Positions 41,609 through 51,851 of a stretch of 64,000 nucleotides of DNA are shown here, piece by piece. The notes under the pieces were generated by a model, which saw only the letters and a list, made by a program, of their open reading frames with translations, was not told where the DNA came from and did not search any database. A program made the position numbers and the translations under genes. Source of the stretch: a bacterium (GTDB lineage: Bacteria > Sumerlaeota > Sumerlaeia > SLMS01 > JAHLLQ01); assembly GCA_020444065.1 (NCBI GenBank), contig JAHLLQ010000003.1:568979-632978 (forward strand), in the 5' to 3' direction. Position 1 is the first letter of the stretch, and each line of letters opens with the position of its first letter.

Positions 41609-42940
41609 ATGAGCATGATCAGTCCGGCACCGGAAAAAGTACGGGAAAACTTCGACGACCTGTTCCCCAAGTACACGATCGACGAAGCACTGAAGGAATC
41701 TTCCCGCTGCCTCTATTGTTTTGATGCCCCGTGTATGCGCGCCTGTCCGACGCGCATCGATATTCCCGGCTTCATCCGCCAGATCCTCGACCGCAATCCG
41801 GTCGGCGCGGCGGAGACGATCCTGAGTTCGAACATCCTTGGCGGATCCTGCGCACGTGCTTGCCCGACAGAGGTCCTTTGCGAAGGCGCATGCGTCGACA
41901 ACACGATGCTGAACGATCCGGTGAAGATCGGTCGCCTGCAGCGGTACGCCTGCGATACGGCCACGGAACGCGGCGTGACGATGTTCGAGCCGGGCGAATC
42001 GACGGGCAAAAAGGTCGCCATCGTCGGTGGCGGTCCGGCCGGTATGGCCTGCGCCCACGAAGCCCGTCGCCTTGGTCACGAAGCGGTGATCTTCGATGCC
42101 AACGATGTCCCGGGCGGATTGAACACGCTCGGGATCGCGCCCTACAAGATCTCGACCGAGTTCGCTCTGACCGAGGTCGAACTCGTGAAGAAGATCGGTG
42201 TCGAGTACCGCACCAACAGCCCCGTCGACGGCGCGAAGCTGAAGGAACTGATGGCCGAGTACGACGCGGTGTTCCTGGGCATCGGCCTGGGCAAGACGGC
42301 ATCGCTCGATCTGCCGGGCAACGATCTGGAAGGCGTGAAGGAAGCGATCGACTTCGTTCGCACCGTGCACACCGTACCGTACGACAAGATCAAGGTTGGT
42401 CGCCGAGTCGTCGTGATCGGTGGCGGTAACACGGCGATCGATATGTCGACCGAATCGGTCAGCCTCGGCGCCGAAGAAGTCATCATGGTCTATCGTCGCG
42501 GCCAGGACGCCATGCCGGCCTACGCACACGAGCAGGAACACGCGAAGGAACTCGGCGTGCAATTCAAGTTCTTCGCCGCGCCAACGCGCTTTGTCGGCGA
42601 GAACGGCAAGCTGACCGGCGTGGAATTCCAGCGCATGGAACTCGACGGCGAAGGGCGCAGCGCGCGCCTCAACCCAGTGGCCGGCAGCGAGTTCGTCGTT
42701 CCGTGCGATATGGCGATCAAGGCTCTCGGCCAGGTTGCGCTTGTGGATTTCCTGAAGGAAATCGACGGCCTGAAACTCAACAAGAAGGGCGTGATCGAGG
42801 TCGACCCGAACACGTTCCAGACCAGCGTTGCCGGTCTTTACGCCGGCGGCGACTGCACCAGCGGCGGCAAGGAAATCGTCAACGCGGTGCAAGAAGGCAA
42901 GCTTGCCGCCCGCGCGATCGACAAGAAACTGCGCGGATAA
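41609..42940 (+). CDS. preT: PreT-like FAD/Fe-S oxidoreductase (dihydropyrimidine dehydrogenase subunit)
   Basis: A 443-residue protein like the small subunit of glutamate synthase or NAD-dependent dihydropyrimidine dehydrogenase PreT. The N-terminal Fe-S region has CLYCFDAPCMRACP and CARACPTEVLCEGAC; then an FAD fold (VAIVGGGPAGMACAHEARRLGHEAVIFD), GIAPYKI, an NAD(P) fold (VVVIGGGNTAIDMSTESVSLGAEEV), and a C-terminal GLYAGGDCTSGGKEIVNAVQEGKLAARAI. Partnering with the hydantoinase supports PreT over GltD. The catalytic partner PreA is not in the window. A strong terminator follows. Confidence 0.85.
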   Translation: MSMISPAPEKVRENFDDLFPKYTIDEALKESSRCLYCFDAPCMRACPTRIDIPGFIRQILDRNPVGAAETILSSNILGGSCARACPTEVLCEGACVDNTMLNDPVKIGRLQRYACDTATERGVTMFEPGESTGKKVAIVGGGPAGMACAHEARRLGHEAVIFDANDVPGGLNTLGIAPYKISTEFALTEVELVKKIGVEYRTNSPVDGAKLKELMAEYDAVFLGIGLGKTASLDLPGNDLEGVKEAIDFVRTVHTVPYDKIKVGRRVVVIGGGNTAIDMSTESVSLGAEEVIMVYRRGQDAMPAYAHEQEHAKELGVQFKFFAAPTRFVGENGKLTGVEFQRMELDGEGRSARLNPVAGSEFVVPCDMAIKALGQVALVDFLKEIDGLKLNKKGVIEVDPNTFQTSVAGLYAGGDCTSGGKEIVNAVQEGKLAARAIDKKLRG

Positions 42941-42966
42941 TCATTCCCCTACAATCGATAAACAAG

Positions 42967-43002
42967 AAGACCGGCGGGCAATCACCCGCCGGTCTTTGTT
43001 TG
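42967..43002 (+). terminator. Rho-independent terminator after preT
   Basis: AAGACCGGCGGG (42967-42978) and CCCGCCGGTCTT (42985-42996) form a perfect 12-base stem with a six-base loop, then TGTTTG. It ends the hydantoinase-preT transcript and may act in both directions with the convergent GH3 gene. Confidence 0.9.
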
Positions 43003-43020
43003 TTCCTGCGAGCGTTGGTC

Positions 43021-45522
43021 TTACTGAATCGTCAGCGTGCCCTTTGCGCGAATGTCCTGTGACGAGGAGCCGACGAGGATTTCGAAGTCGCCCGGCTCGA
43101 CGATCCAGTCCTTTGCGTCAACATCGTAGAAGGCAAACGCGCGATCGTTGAGATCAATGGAGACTTCGCGCGATTCGCCCGGTTGCAGTTCCACGCGTGC
43201 AAAGCCCTTCAGTTCCTTCGGCGGACGCTTTACACTGGCTTCGCGATCGGCGACGTAGAGCTGGGCGATCTCAGCCCCCGGACGTGAGCCGGTATTGGTG
43301 ATCGTGAATGTCACGCGCTTTCCATCGATCTCCAAGCCGCTGTACTCGAAGCTCGTGTACGAGAGCCCGTGCCCAAAGCAGAACAGCGGTGCGACGTTGT
43401 TCGCCTCGTAACCGCGGTAGCCGATGAAGATGCCTTCGCGATAGTGGGTCGTGCGCCCATCCTCGGAGTGATAGTACGGCGCGCTCGGGTTGTCCTTCAG
43501 TTCGCGTTCGAACGATTGGGGCAACTTGCCGCTCGGGCTTTGATCGCCGAAGAGGATTTGCGCCAATGCCGTACCGCCTTCCTGTCCGGGATACCACGCC
43601 TGCAGGACGGCCGGAACGCGATCGACCCAGCGCGTCATGTCGACAGCGCCGCCGGAGTTCAGCACGACGATCGTGTTCGGATTCGCGGCCACGATGTGCT
43701 CGATCAGTTCATCCTGCTTGCCGGGCAGAATGAATTCGCGATCGGAGCCTTCGCCTTCGGAACTCCAATCGAATCCGGCGCAGACGATTACCGCATCGGC
43801 CTCGCGCGCCGCGGCGACAGCCGCCGAATCGCGTTCGCCGACAACCGGTATCCAGCCGAATTCCATGTTCGCTCCGCCGGCGTTCTGGTAGAACTCGATG
43901 CGAATGTCGTAGGCGCGGTTCGCCTCGAGGGTCCGGAAGGTTTCGCAGACCCGCGGCGCGTGGTCGGACCAGTCATCGAGGATCAGCTCGCCATCGAGCC
44001 AGACGCGCACACCATCATCGGCGCGTGCAACGAACCAGTGGTTTCCGCTTTCGGTCGGACGAATGCGGCCCGTCCAACGCACGGAGAACTTCTCGCGAGG
44101 CAAGCCTTCCGGCGCCTTGTGGTTCCAGTTGAAACTCAGCGTTTCGGTGACATCCCGACGGGCGGGTTCGCCGCTCAATTCCATGTTCGCGAAGTACTCT
44201 GTCATCAGTCCGGGCGCTGTCGATCCATCGACTTCGTGTTCGAATGCGCAGGCCTTCGCCATTGCGCCGACATTCGGAACGACATTGCCGGACTCGTAGA
44301 CGACTTCGATTGCATCGCCGGCTCGGTGTTGGATGCCTTCGAGCATGCTGACTGTGTGGAAGGCTCCGACGTGAGAGCTGCCTCCACCAACCGGGACTCC
44401 CGGGCCGGCATTCGGGCCGATAACGGCGATCTTCTTCAGCGTCTTCTCATTCAGCGGAAGTGTCTCGTTCTGGTTCTTCAGCAGCACGATGCCCTGGCGG
44501 GCGATTTCGAGCGCGACCTGCGCCGACACCGGATCGTCCATCGGGATCGATTCATCCAATTGCGGACGATCGAGAAAGCCGGCGCCGATAATTGTCCTCA
44601 GGATTCGGAGTACCTTGTCATCGATCGTCGCTTCATTCACAAGGCCTCGCTCGATTGCGGGCAGGAGATTCTCGCGATTCATGTAGCGCGCGTCCGGCAT
44701 CTCCAGGTCCAGTCCGCCGTTCGCGCAGCCGATCGCATCGTAACACGAAACCCAATCGGACATTAGAATGCCATCGAACCCGCATTCGCTCTTGAGCCAC
44801 ACGTTGTTCAGCCAGTTGTTCTCTGTGCAGTGTTCGCCGTTGAGCAGGTTGTACGCATTCATCACGCACGCGACTTCGCCGTCCTGCACGGCGGCCTCGA
44901 ACGCGGGCAGATAGATTTCGCGAAGCGTGCGTTCGTCGACTTCGCTGCTGACGTGATGGCGTTCGTATTCCTGATTGTTGACGGCAAGGTGCTTGACGGT
45001 GGCCAGCACCTCCTCGCCTTGCACGCCGCGGATGGTCGCCGTCGCTATGCGACCGGCCAGAAAGGGATCTTCGCCGCAGTACTCGAAATTGCGTCCACAC
45101 AGCGGACTGCGCGTAATGTTCACACCCGGCGCCAGCAGGATGTGCACGCCGCGCGCACGCGAGTCCCGCCCGATCGCGCGGCCGAAGCGCTCGGCCAGAT
45201 CCACATTCCACGTCGATGCCAATGCGATCGATGCGGGATAGGCGGTCGCCTTGCCGTAGTTGCGAACGCCGATAGGTCCATCCGCCATTTTGATTTCCGG
45301 CAGACCGAGCCGTTCGATCGGGCGGATATAGAACTCCCGGTCGCCGCCGATGTAATCGATCTTCTCCTCCAGGGTCATCTGCCCGAGGATCTCATTTGCG
45401 CGTTTCTCGATCATACTTTCTGCTCCGATGTCATCATTGATTGGCGTGCTTGCACATCCCACAAATCCCAGGACTGCCAAGGCGGCAGCCATGCAACGCC
45501 CGATTGTCTTCAGGTGTTTCAT
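43021..45522 (-). CDS. GH3 beta-glucosidase-like lipoprotein with PA14 insert
   Basis: An 833-residue lipoprotein: the signal ends VLGFVGC, placing the lipidated Cys at 23. The GH3 N-terminal barrel has GVRNYGKATAYPASIALASTWN and the nucleophile Asp256 in GILMSDW. The C-terminal GH3 domain (about 330 on) is interrupted by a PA14 domain (about 410-560, APGLMTEYFANMELSGEP...WTGRIRPTESGNHWFVARADDGVRVWLDG) and followed by a fibronectin type III-like end (FTITNTGSRPGAEIAQLYV). This order is that of PA14-containing beta-glucosidases that act on oligosaccharides. ATG 45522 follows GGGGAGA. It stands alone; substrate unknown. Confidence 0.93.
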   Translation of the reverse strand: MKHLKTIGRCMAAALAVLGFVGCASTPINDDIGAESMIEKRANEILGQMTLEEKIDYIGGDREFYIRPIERLGLPEIKMADGPIGVRNYGKATAYPASIALASTWNVDLAERFGRAIGRDSRARGVHILLAPGVNITRSPLCGRNFEYCGEDPFLAGRIATATIRGVQGEEVLATVKHLAVNNQEYERHHVSSEVDERTLREIYLPAFEAAVQDGEVACVMNAYNLLNGEHCTENNWLNNVWLKSECGFDGILMSDWVSCYDAIGCANGGLDLEMPDARYMNRENLLPAIERGLVNEATIDDKVLRILRTIIGAGFLDRPQLDESIPMDDPVSAQVALEIARQGIVLLKNQNETLPLNEKTLKKIAVIGPNAGPGVPVGGGSSHVGAFHTVSMLEGIQHRAGDAIEVVYESGNVVPNVGAMAKACAFEHEVDGSTAPGLMTEYFANMELSGEPARRDVTETLSFNWNHKAPEGLPREKFSVRWTGRIRPTESGNHWFVARADDGVRVWLDGELILDDWSDHAPRVCETFRTLEANRAYDIRIEFYQNAGGANMEFGWIPVVGERDSAAVAAAREADAVIVCAGFDWSSEGEGSDREFILPGKQDELIEHIVAANPNTIVVLNSGGAVDMTRWVDRVPAVLQAWYPGQEGGTALAQILFGDQSPSGKLPQSFERELKDNPSAPYYHSEDGRTTHYREGIFIGYRGYEANNVAPLFCFGHGLSYTSFEYSGLEIDGKRVTFTITNTGSRPGAEIAQLYVADREASVKRPPKELKGFARVELQPGESREVSIDLNDRAFAFYDVDAKDWIVEPGDFEILVGSSSQDIRAKGTLTIQ

Positions 45523-45646
45523 ACGTTGTCTCCCCAATCCCGACAAGCAACGTTATCGTGAACGTTGATGGCTCAATAGGGCACACCTTCGGCGGCGATG
45601 GTCAAATGGAAAGGCAGAGATTGGGGAAAATCGGAATTGAGGAGAC

Positions 45647-46336
45647 CTACTCCAGCGGCAGTTCCATCTGGATCGGCTCGACGAGATCCGGGCCTTCGTG
45701 GATCGGGTTGTTGACCTGGCGCGAGACGGGAAAGGCCTCCATCAGCTCGGCCGGGTAGCGCGTCAGCAGCGGGAGCAGGTCCTCGACCGGCTGTTCCCCA
45801 GGCGCGAGCCACGCCTCGTAGCTCTCCTCCGGCAGAATCACCGGCATGCGGTGATGAAAGCGCGCCATCAGCTCGTTCGGAGTCGTCGTGATGATCGTGC
45901 AGGACGTCAATTTGTCGCCCGATGGCGTTTGCCACCGATCCCACAGGCCGGCGAATGCGAAGGGCTTTCGCGATTTCAGTCGGACGTAGACGGGTTGCTT
46001 GCCTTTCTCGCCGGCGGGCTGAAACCACTCGAAGAAGCCATCTGCCAGGATCAGGCAACGCTGCCGCCGCAGCGGCACGCGAAACGAGGGCTTCTCCGCG
46101 ATCGTTTCCGCCCGTGCGTTGATCATGCGGTTTCCGATCGCGGGGTCTTTCGCCCAGGACGGGATCAGCCCCCACTGGCTGAGCGTAACCGATCGCGAGC
46201 CGTCATTCAGAATCGTCGGCACCTGCTGGCTGGGCGCGGCATTGAACCGCGCGGGTGCGCCTTCGGCCAACTTGAAGCCGGGGATCGACGCGACCATTTG
46301 TTCGAGGTCTTCGGTCCAGGTGAAACGTCCGCACAT
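45647..46336 (-). CDS. SOS response-associated peptidase (SRAP/YedK, HMCES family)
   Basis: A 229-residue protein that crosslinks to abasic sites in single-stranded DNA. The catalytic Cys2 follows the initiator Met (MCGRFTW), so Met removal is required. The other active-site residues are in FNAAPSQQVP (Asn), NARAETIAEKPSF (Glu) and RFHHRMPVIL (His). ADGFFEW and LWDRWQ are also typical. It protects abasic lesions at forks. Single gene; no LexA box was noticed. Confidence 0.95.
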   Translation of the reverse strand: MCGRFTWTEDLEQMVASIPGFKLAEGAPARFNAAPSQQVPTILNDGSRSVTLSQWGLIPSWAKDPAIGNRMINARAETIAEKPSFRVPLRRQRCLILADGFFEWFQPAGEKGKQPVYVRLKSRKPFAFAGLWDRWQTPSGDKLTSCTIITTTPNELMARFHHRMPVILPEESYEAWLAPGEQPVEDLLPLLTRYPAELMEAFPVSRQVNNPIHEGPDLVEPIQMELPLE

Positions 46337-46713
46337 GCTGATTGGCTCCGGTGGGGGATGGCAGAAGCGGGTGCATGTTTTGGGCCAGTGAACGGCCTCT
46401 TAATCGGCTCAGGCTTGGCTTCTCCGCGCGCCGCCGAACTCTCGTCGCAATTCCTCTGAAAAACCGCGGCAAAACGACGAGGCTTCGGCGGGTGGAAAAG
46501 TGTCTAATCCTTGTCTAATCAGTGCTGTAGGTGTTGGTGTGGAGCGGTCCAGATTTCGCTTTGTCATAATGCGCTTGACCACAGACGTGTTGCCAGCCAT
46601 GGCTTGCTTTGCTGCGGGTTGTGGCCCGTGAAGGTGTGGTTGAGCTCGGGAGGAGGATTGCCCGCGAGGGAGGGCAGTTCGGCTTCACGGATTTCTCCCG
46701 ACGAGTGACCACC
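46337..46713. other. 377-base intergenic region before the acyl-CoA operon
   Basis: No gene supported. It separates the divergent SRAP gene and the acyl-CoA operon. TGTCATAAT at 46562-46570 looks like an extended -10 element without a good -35, about 150 bases before the acyl-CoA dehydrogenase start. No operator palindrome was identified. Confidence 0.4.
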
Positions 46714-47886
46714 ATGACGAATCTGGAAGATACACAGATCGGCCAGGACCCGTTCGCTTCCGAAGAGGAAGCGACCCTGCGTCAGGCCGTGCGCGAATTC
46801 TGCCTCGAAGAAGTGCTCCCCATCACGCGGGACCTGGAAAAGGCCGGCCGCATGCCGCGCGAACTGTTCCGCAAGTTCGGTGAGATGGGGCTGCTCGGCA
46901 TTACCGTGCCGGAGGAATATGGCGGGGGCGGCGCCGGAATGTTGCAGCTCGCCTGGGTGATCGAGGAAGTCTCGCGAATCGATGCCGGCGTGGGGCTGTC
47001 CGTTTCCGCCAGCAACGGCCTCGCTACCAGTCACATTCTGAAGTACGCAGACGAAGAGACGAAGCAGCGCTTCGTCCCGAAGCTCTGCAGCGGCGAGCTG
47101 ATCGGTTGTTGGGGGCTGACGGAGCCTTCCTGCGGCACGGATGCGGCAGCCCTGAAGACACGTGCCCGTCGCGATGGCGATCACTACGTCCTCAACGGCC
47201 GTAAGTCGCTGATCACGCACGCAATCCTCTCCGATGTCGCCGTGGTGATGGCCTCCACCGACCCCGAGAAGAAGGGGAAGGGCATTTCGGCCTTTGTGCT
47301 CGACAAGAGCCTCGAGGGGTTTGGCCCCGGCAAGCACGAGGAGAAGCTGGGTATGTGTGCCAGCGAGACCGGCGACCTCGTCATGCAGGACTGCCGCGCG
47401 CCGGTTTCCTGTCGCATGGGCGAGGAAGGCGAAGGTTACGCGCAGGCTCTGACGATTCTGGATGGCGGGCGAATCGGCGTGGCGGCGATTTCCCTCGGGA
47501 TCGCGCAGGGCGCCCTCGATGCGTCGCTGAAATACGTCGACGAACGCGAAACATTCGGCCATCCGATCTCGAAGTATCAGGCGATTCGCTTCAAACTGGC
47601 AGAGATGGCGACGAAGATTCATGGCGCCCGCCTGATGATCCACCACGCGGCGATGTTGAAAGATTCCGGCAAGCCCTTGCGTGCGGCGGCGAATATGGCT
47701 AAGCTATTTGCGACCGAAATGGCCGTTGCGGTTTGCGAGGAAGCGATCCAGATTCATGGCGGGTATGGATACACGAAGGATTTTCTGGTCGAGAAGTTCT
47801 GGCGCGATTCGAAGCTGTGCACTATCGGCGAAGGGACCAGCGAAGTGCAACGAATGCTGATCGCGCGCGAGTTGTTGAATCACTAA
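46714..47886 (+). CDS. Acyl-CoA dehydrogenase
   Basis: A 390-residue flavoprotein oxidising acyl-CoA thioesters to enoyl-CoA and passing electrons to ETF. It has the FAD-binding GCWGLTEPSCGTDAAALKTRA, the middle beta domain, and QIHGGYGYTKDFLVEKFWRDSKLCTIGEGTSEVQRMLIARELL, which includes the catalytic base region (Glu in EGTSE). The chain-length or branch specificity (butyryl, isovaleryl, glutaryl) cannot be told by eye. ATG 46714. It heads a co-directional run to 60839 and its electron acceptor, EtfAB, is encoded immediately downstream. Confidence 0.93.
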   Translation: MTNLEDTQIGQDPFASEEEATLRQAVREFCLEEVLPITRDLEKAGRMPRELFRKFGEMGLLGITVPEEYGGGGAGMLQLAWVIEEVSRIDAGVGLSVSASNGLATSHILKYADEETKQRFVPKLCSGELIGCWGLTEPSCGTDAAALKTRARRDGDHYVLNGRKSLITHAILSDVAVVMASTDPEKKGKGISAFVLDKSLEGFGPGKHEEKLGMCASETGDLVMQDCRAPVSCRMGEEGEGYAQALTILDGGRIGVAAISLGIAQGALDASLKYVDERETFGHPISKYQAIRFKLAEMATKIHGARLMIHHAAMLKDSGKPLRAAANMAKLFATEMAVAVCEEAIQIHGGYGYTKDFLVEKFWRDSKLCTIGEGTSEVQRMLIARELLNH

Positions 47887-47925
47887 CTACTGCGTCCCCA
47901 CTTTCTTGATGATCGAGGACCATTC

Positions 47926-48711
47926 ATGGGCTTGAAAGTCATTTGCTTACTGAAACAGACCTTCGCAACGGAAGCGAAGATCAATCTGAAGGATGAAAAC
48001 ACGATCGCCGAGGATCGCGTGAAGTTCGTCGTGAATCCCTACGACGAATTCGCGATTGAAGAGGCGATCAAATGGCGCGAAGCCGGCAACGTCGATGAAG
48101 TGACGCTGCTCTGCGTCGGTGCCGAGAAAGCCGTGCGCGATTCCGTGCGCAAAGGACTCGCGATGGGTGCCGACCAGGCCGTCGTCGTCGATACGACCGA
48201 TATCGACGCCGCGAAGATCGACGAGGCAGTCGTCGCGAAGGCGCTCGCTGCGCAGTTGCAGAAGATGTCGTATGACTTGATTCTGTGCGGCAAGGTCGCG
48301 GTCGATTCGAACTCGATGGAAGTTCCCGGGCGCGTTTCCGCAGTGCTGGACATTCCGCTTGTCAGCGCGGTTGGCAAGGTCGAGCCGGCGGGCGACAAGG
48401 TCGTCGCCGAGCGCGAAGCGGATGGACGAAAAGAAGTCGTCGAAGTCGATCTGCCCGCAATGATCGGTGCGGACAAGAGCCTGAATATGCCGCGCTATCC
48501 AACGCTGCCGAACATTATGAAGGCGAAAAAGAAGCCGATGGAAACGGTTCCGATTGGGGATGTCCTGGGCGGCGAACCGCAGCCCGCACGGCGCACGTTG
48601 CGCTATGCGCTGCCGCCGGAGAAGGGGCCGTGCAAATTCATCGAAGGCCCGCCCGAGCAGGCCGCGGCCGAACTCGTTCGCATTCTCCGCGAAACGGAAG
48701 GCGTCGTCTGA
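47926..48711 (+). CDS. etfB: Electron transfer flavoprotein beta subunit
   Basis: A 261-residue subunit binding AMP structurally. Typical segments: VICLLKQTF, FVVNPYDEFAIEEAIKWRE, AVRDSVRKGLAMGADQAVVVDT, and the DSNSMEVPGRVSAVLDIPLVSAVGKVE signature-like stretch. Pairs with EtfA and shuttles electrons from the acyl-CoA dehydrogenase. 39 bases after that gene. Confidence 0.95.
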   Translation: MGLKVICLLKQTFATEAKINLKDENTIAEDRVKFVVNPYDEFAIEEAIKWREAGNVDEVTLLCVGAEKAVRDSVRKGLAMGADQAVVVDTTDIDAAKIDEAVVAKALAAQLQKMSYDLILCGKVAVDSNSMEVPGRVSAVLDIPLVSAVGKVEPAGDKVVAEREADGRKEVVEVDLPAMIGADKSLNMPRYPTLPNIMKAKKKPMETVPIGDVLGGEPQPARRTLRYALPPEKGPCKFIEGPPEQAAAELVRILRETEGVV

Positions 48712-48750
48712 GCACGCGCCAGCATCGACTCTCAGCAACGGGATGAAGAT

Positions 48751-49734
48751 ATGAAGGGATCAATTTACGTATTCATGGAAGAGCAGGACGGCGCGTTCCG
48801 CAAGGGCTCGCTGCAGGCTCTGACTGTCGGATTAGACTTGGCGAAGAAACTAGGGACGGACGTCGCGGCCGTCGTTCTCAGCGCGGCATCGCACGACGTT
48901 TCGAAGGAACTCGGCCGATATGGAATCGGCAAGGCGATTATCTCCAACGATGCCGCCTTTGGGACTTACCTCGGAGAGACCTGGTGCAAACTGATCTCCG
49001 AGTGTTTTGCCGGGAAGACGCCCTGCCTGTTTCTGGGCAGTGCCACTGGCCTTTCGCGCGACCTGTTTCCGCGCCTCGCGCAGAAGCTCGATGGCGGCTA
49101 TCTTGGCGATGTGACGGGTTACGCGCAGGCCGGCGATGCCGTCCACTGGGAGCGCCCGATCTACGCCGGCAAGGCAACCGAGTTTGTCGAGATGCTGAGC
49201 GACACCACTTTCATTACGCTGCGCCCGAACAGTTTCCCGATGCCCGAAGATGCGGCCGCGGGCAACGTGGCTGTGGAGCAGTGTAGCGCCACCGGCGCGT
49301 CGGAGCGCTCCCGCATTCGCGAGTGCATCGAAAGCACCGGCCTCGACAAGGTGGAACTGACCGAAGCGGACATCGTTGTCTCCGGCGGTATGGGCGTTGG
49401 TGGCCCCGAAGGCTACGCGCCGTTGAAGGCGCTGTGCAAGGAACTGGGCGCGGCTCTTGGCGCATCGCGCGCGGCCGTACATGCCAGTTGGATCGACCCG
49501 GATCACCAGGTCGGACAGACAGGCAAGACGGTCAGCCCTTCGCTCTACGTTGCGTGCGGCATCAGCGGCCAGATCCAGCACCAGGCAGGCATGCGCACCA
49601 GCAAGTGTATCGTCGCCATCAACACAGACCCCGAGGCGCCGATCTTCCAGGTCGCGCATTACGGAATCGTTCAAGATCTGCACAAGGTTGTGCCGGTCAT
49701 GACGGAGGAGATCAAGAAGGTCAAAACCTCCTGA
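48751..49734 (+). CDS. etfA: Electron transfer flavoprotein alpha subunit
   Basis: A 327-residue FAD-binding subunit. The C-terminal domain has [57 protein letters not shown] and [33 protein letters not shown], the standard FAD signature. It accepts electrons from the dehydrogenase and hands them to the next gene's quinone oxidoreductase. Confidence 0.96.
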   Translation: MKGSIYVFMEEQDGAFRKGSLQALTVGLDLAKKLGTDVAAVVLSAASHDVSKELGRYGIGKAIISNDAAFGTYLGETWCKLISECFAGKTPCLFLGSATGLSRDLFPRLAQKLDGGYLGDVTGYAQAGDAVHWERPIYAGKATEFVEMLSDTTFITLRPNSFPMPEDAAAGNVAVEQCSATGASERSRIRECIESTGLDKVELTEADIVVSGGMGVGGPEGYAPLKALCKELGAALGASRAAVHASWIDPDHQVGQTGKTVSPSLYVACGISGQIQHQAGMRTSKCIVAINTDPEAPIFQVAHYGIVQDLHKVVPVMTEEIKKVKTS

Positions 49735-49776
49735 AAGCCGCACCCCGTTCGACCAGCCCCATCGACGGATTAGCCC

Positions 49777-51849
49777 ATGGACCCGACCGTGCCAACACGC
49801 GACATTCTGTGGAATATCGACATCGCAGAGCCCTATCGCACGATCTTGATGGCCGTGTTGTCCATCATCCCGATCGTGTTCATCGCGATGGCGCTGCGGC
49901 GACGCTGGCAATTGTGGCAGGCAATCGGCGTCGAAGAGAAGTTTCCGCCGCGTGAAGAGTGGGGTCGGCGCGCGCAACGCGTTCTGAAGCACGTTTTCGC
50001 TACGAAACGCATCACGCGGCGACGCTATGCCGGCACGATGCACACGGCGATCTTCTACAGCTTCCTGCTGCTCTTCATCGGCACGATCATCGTTGCGATC
50101 CAGCACGATCTCGTGCGTCCGCTCCTTGGTTGGAATTTCTTCAAAGGCAACTTCTATCGCATCTTCTCGCTGGTTCTGGAACTCGCAGGAATCGCGGGAA
50201 TCATTGGCTGTGTGATGGCGCTGTATCGGCGCTATGTCACCAAGCCCGATTCGCTTGGTGGGCTGTTGAAGTGGATTCCGTCGATCTGGATCCTGCTCGT
50301 CATTCTGATCACGGGATTCGTGATCGAGGGAGCCCGCATCGCGTCGCATCCGGAGCAGACGTACGAGAAGATCTGGTCATTCGTCGGTTACGCGTTCTCG
50401 CTGGCGATTCCGCAGGGCTCCGCGCCAGTGCTGCACGGAATGCTCTGGTGGTTCCACCTGGCAATCAGCATCGCGTTCCTGTGCACATTCGGATCTGTCG
50501 TGATGGGACACATCTTCACGACGGCCGTCTCCGTTTTTATGGCGCGGGAGATTCCCTCCGGCGCGACTCCGTCCCCCATCGAGGATATCGAGGAGGCGGA
50601 GACGTACGGCGTTCTGACGCTGGAGCAATTCAACCAGCGGCACCTTCGTGATGCCGACAGTTGTGTCGAGTGCGGACGTTGCCAGACTGTTTGTCCGGCG
50701 TGGACGACAGGAAAGCCCCTCTCGCCGAAGAAGATTGTGCGTTCCATCCGCGAGGGATGGCGGCCGCTGGCCGAAATGGCGTTGGCAGGCCAGGAACTTC
50801 CCGGCGAAGACGATCGCCCGGAACTTGTCGGTGAGTTGATTACCGCGGACGAGCTGTGGTCCTGCACGACCTGCGGCGCGTGCGAGCAGGAATGCCCCGT
50901 GATGATCGAGCAGATCGAGAAGATCGTCGACATGCGCCGCGGCCAGGTGCTGATGAAGGCAGAATTCCCCGAAGAACTGCAGATCCTGTTCAATAATCTG
51001 GAGCAGTCGGGAAATCCGTGGGGTAAATCCCCCGAGGAACGTCTCGATTGGGCCAACGATCTCGACTTCGAAGTCCCGATCATCGATGAGGACAATGCGA
51101 AGGAAATCGAGTACCTGTTCTGGGTGGGATGCGCCGGAGCGTACGATGCCCGTTCGCGCGGCATCACACAGTCCTTTGCGCGTCTGCTGAACAAGGCCGG
51201 CGTGAAGTACGCCGTTCTTGGCGAAATGGAAACCTGCACGGGCGATTCCGCTCTACGGGCCGGCAACGAGTACCTCTACCAGATTCTGGCGCAGCAGAAC
51301 ATCGAGACGCTCAACGATCTTGGCGTGAAGAAGATCGTCACCGCGTGCCCGCACTGCTTCCAGACGCTTGGGAAAGACTACAAGGGCCTCGGCGGCGACT
51401 ATGAGGTCATTCACCATAGCCAATTGCTTGAGGAACTGATCGCGACCGGTCGCTTGAAAGCCGGCACGGAGAAGGTGCCGGGCGTCGCCGCGGTTCATGA
51501 TTCGTGCTACCTGGCGCGTCACAACGGTGTGACGGAGCAGCCGCGCAATGTCGTGGCCGAAGCCACCGGGGCTCTCCCCGTGGATCCGGAACGCAATCGC
51601 GACAAGGGATTGTGCTGCGGTGCCGGCGGCGGGCGCATGTGGATGGAAGAGAATCTCGGCGACAAGAACATCAACATCGAACGCACCGAAGAGCTTCTGG
51701 GCACAGGGGCCAGCACGGTCGTGACCAGTTGCCCGTTCTGCAAGACGATGCTGAGTGATGGTGTCAAGGCGTGCGGCAAGGACGACAGTGTCAAGGTGAT
51801 GGACATCGCCGAGATGTTGGCCGCAACCGACAAGAAGGGCGCGGAATAG
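49777..51849 (+). CDS. Membrane Fe-S ETF:quinone oxidoreductase (EtfD/HdrDE-like fusion)
   Basis: A 690-residue fusion. The N-terminal half (about 20-250) has five or six helices of the nitrate-reductase-gamma/HdrE cytochrome b type with His residues in GTMHTAIFYSFLLLF and MLWWFHLAISIAFL. Two 4Fe-4S motifs follow (Cys296/299/302/306 and Cys363/366/369/373). The C-terminal half has two CCG domains (ACPHCFQTLGKD, DSCYLARHNG; CCGAGGGRMWMEE, SCPFCKTML). Such proteins take electrons from EtfAB to menaquinone. Gene order etfB-etfA-this is the usual context. Confidence 0.9.
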   Translation: MDPTVPTRDILWNIDIAEPYRTILMAVLSIIPIVFIAMALRRRWQLWQAIGVEEKFPPREEWGRRAQRVLKHVFATKRITRRRYAGTMHTAIFYSFLLLFIGTIIVAIQHDLVRPLLGWNFFKGNFYRIFSLVLELAGIAGIIGCVMALYRRYVTKPDSLGGLLKWIPSIWILLVILITGFVIEGARIASHPEQTYEKIWSFVGYAFSLAIPQGSAPVLHGMLWWFHLAISIAFLCTFGSVVMGHIFTTAVSVFMAREIPSGATPSPIEDIEEAETYGVLTLEQFNQRHLRDADSCVECGRCQTVCPAWTTGKPLSPKKIVRSIREGWRPLAEMALAGQELPGEDDRPELVGELITADELWSCTTCGACEQECPVMIEQIEKIVDMRRGQVLMKAEFPEELQILFNNLEQSGNPWGKSPEERLDWANDLDFEVPIIDEDNAKEIEYLFWVGCAGAYDARSRGITQSFARLLNKAGVKYAVLGEMETCTGDSALRAGNEYLYQILAQQNIETLNDLGVKKIVTACPHCFQTLGKDYKGLGGDYEVIHHSQLLEELIATGRLKAGTEKVPGVAAVHDSCYLARHNGVTEQPRNVVAEATGALPVDPERNRDKGLCCGAGGGRMWMEENLGDKNINIERTEELLGTGASTVVTSCPFCKTMLSDGVKACGKDDSVKVMDIAEMLAATDKKGAE

Positions 51850-51851
51850 CC

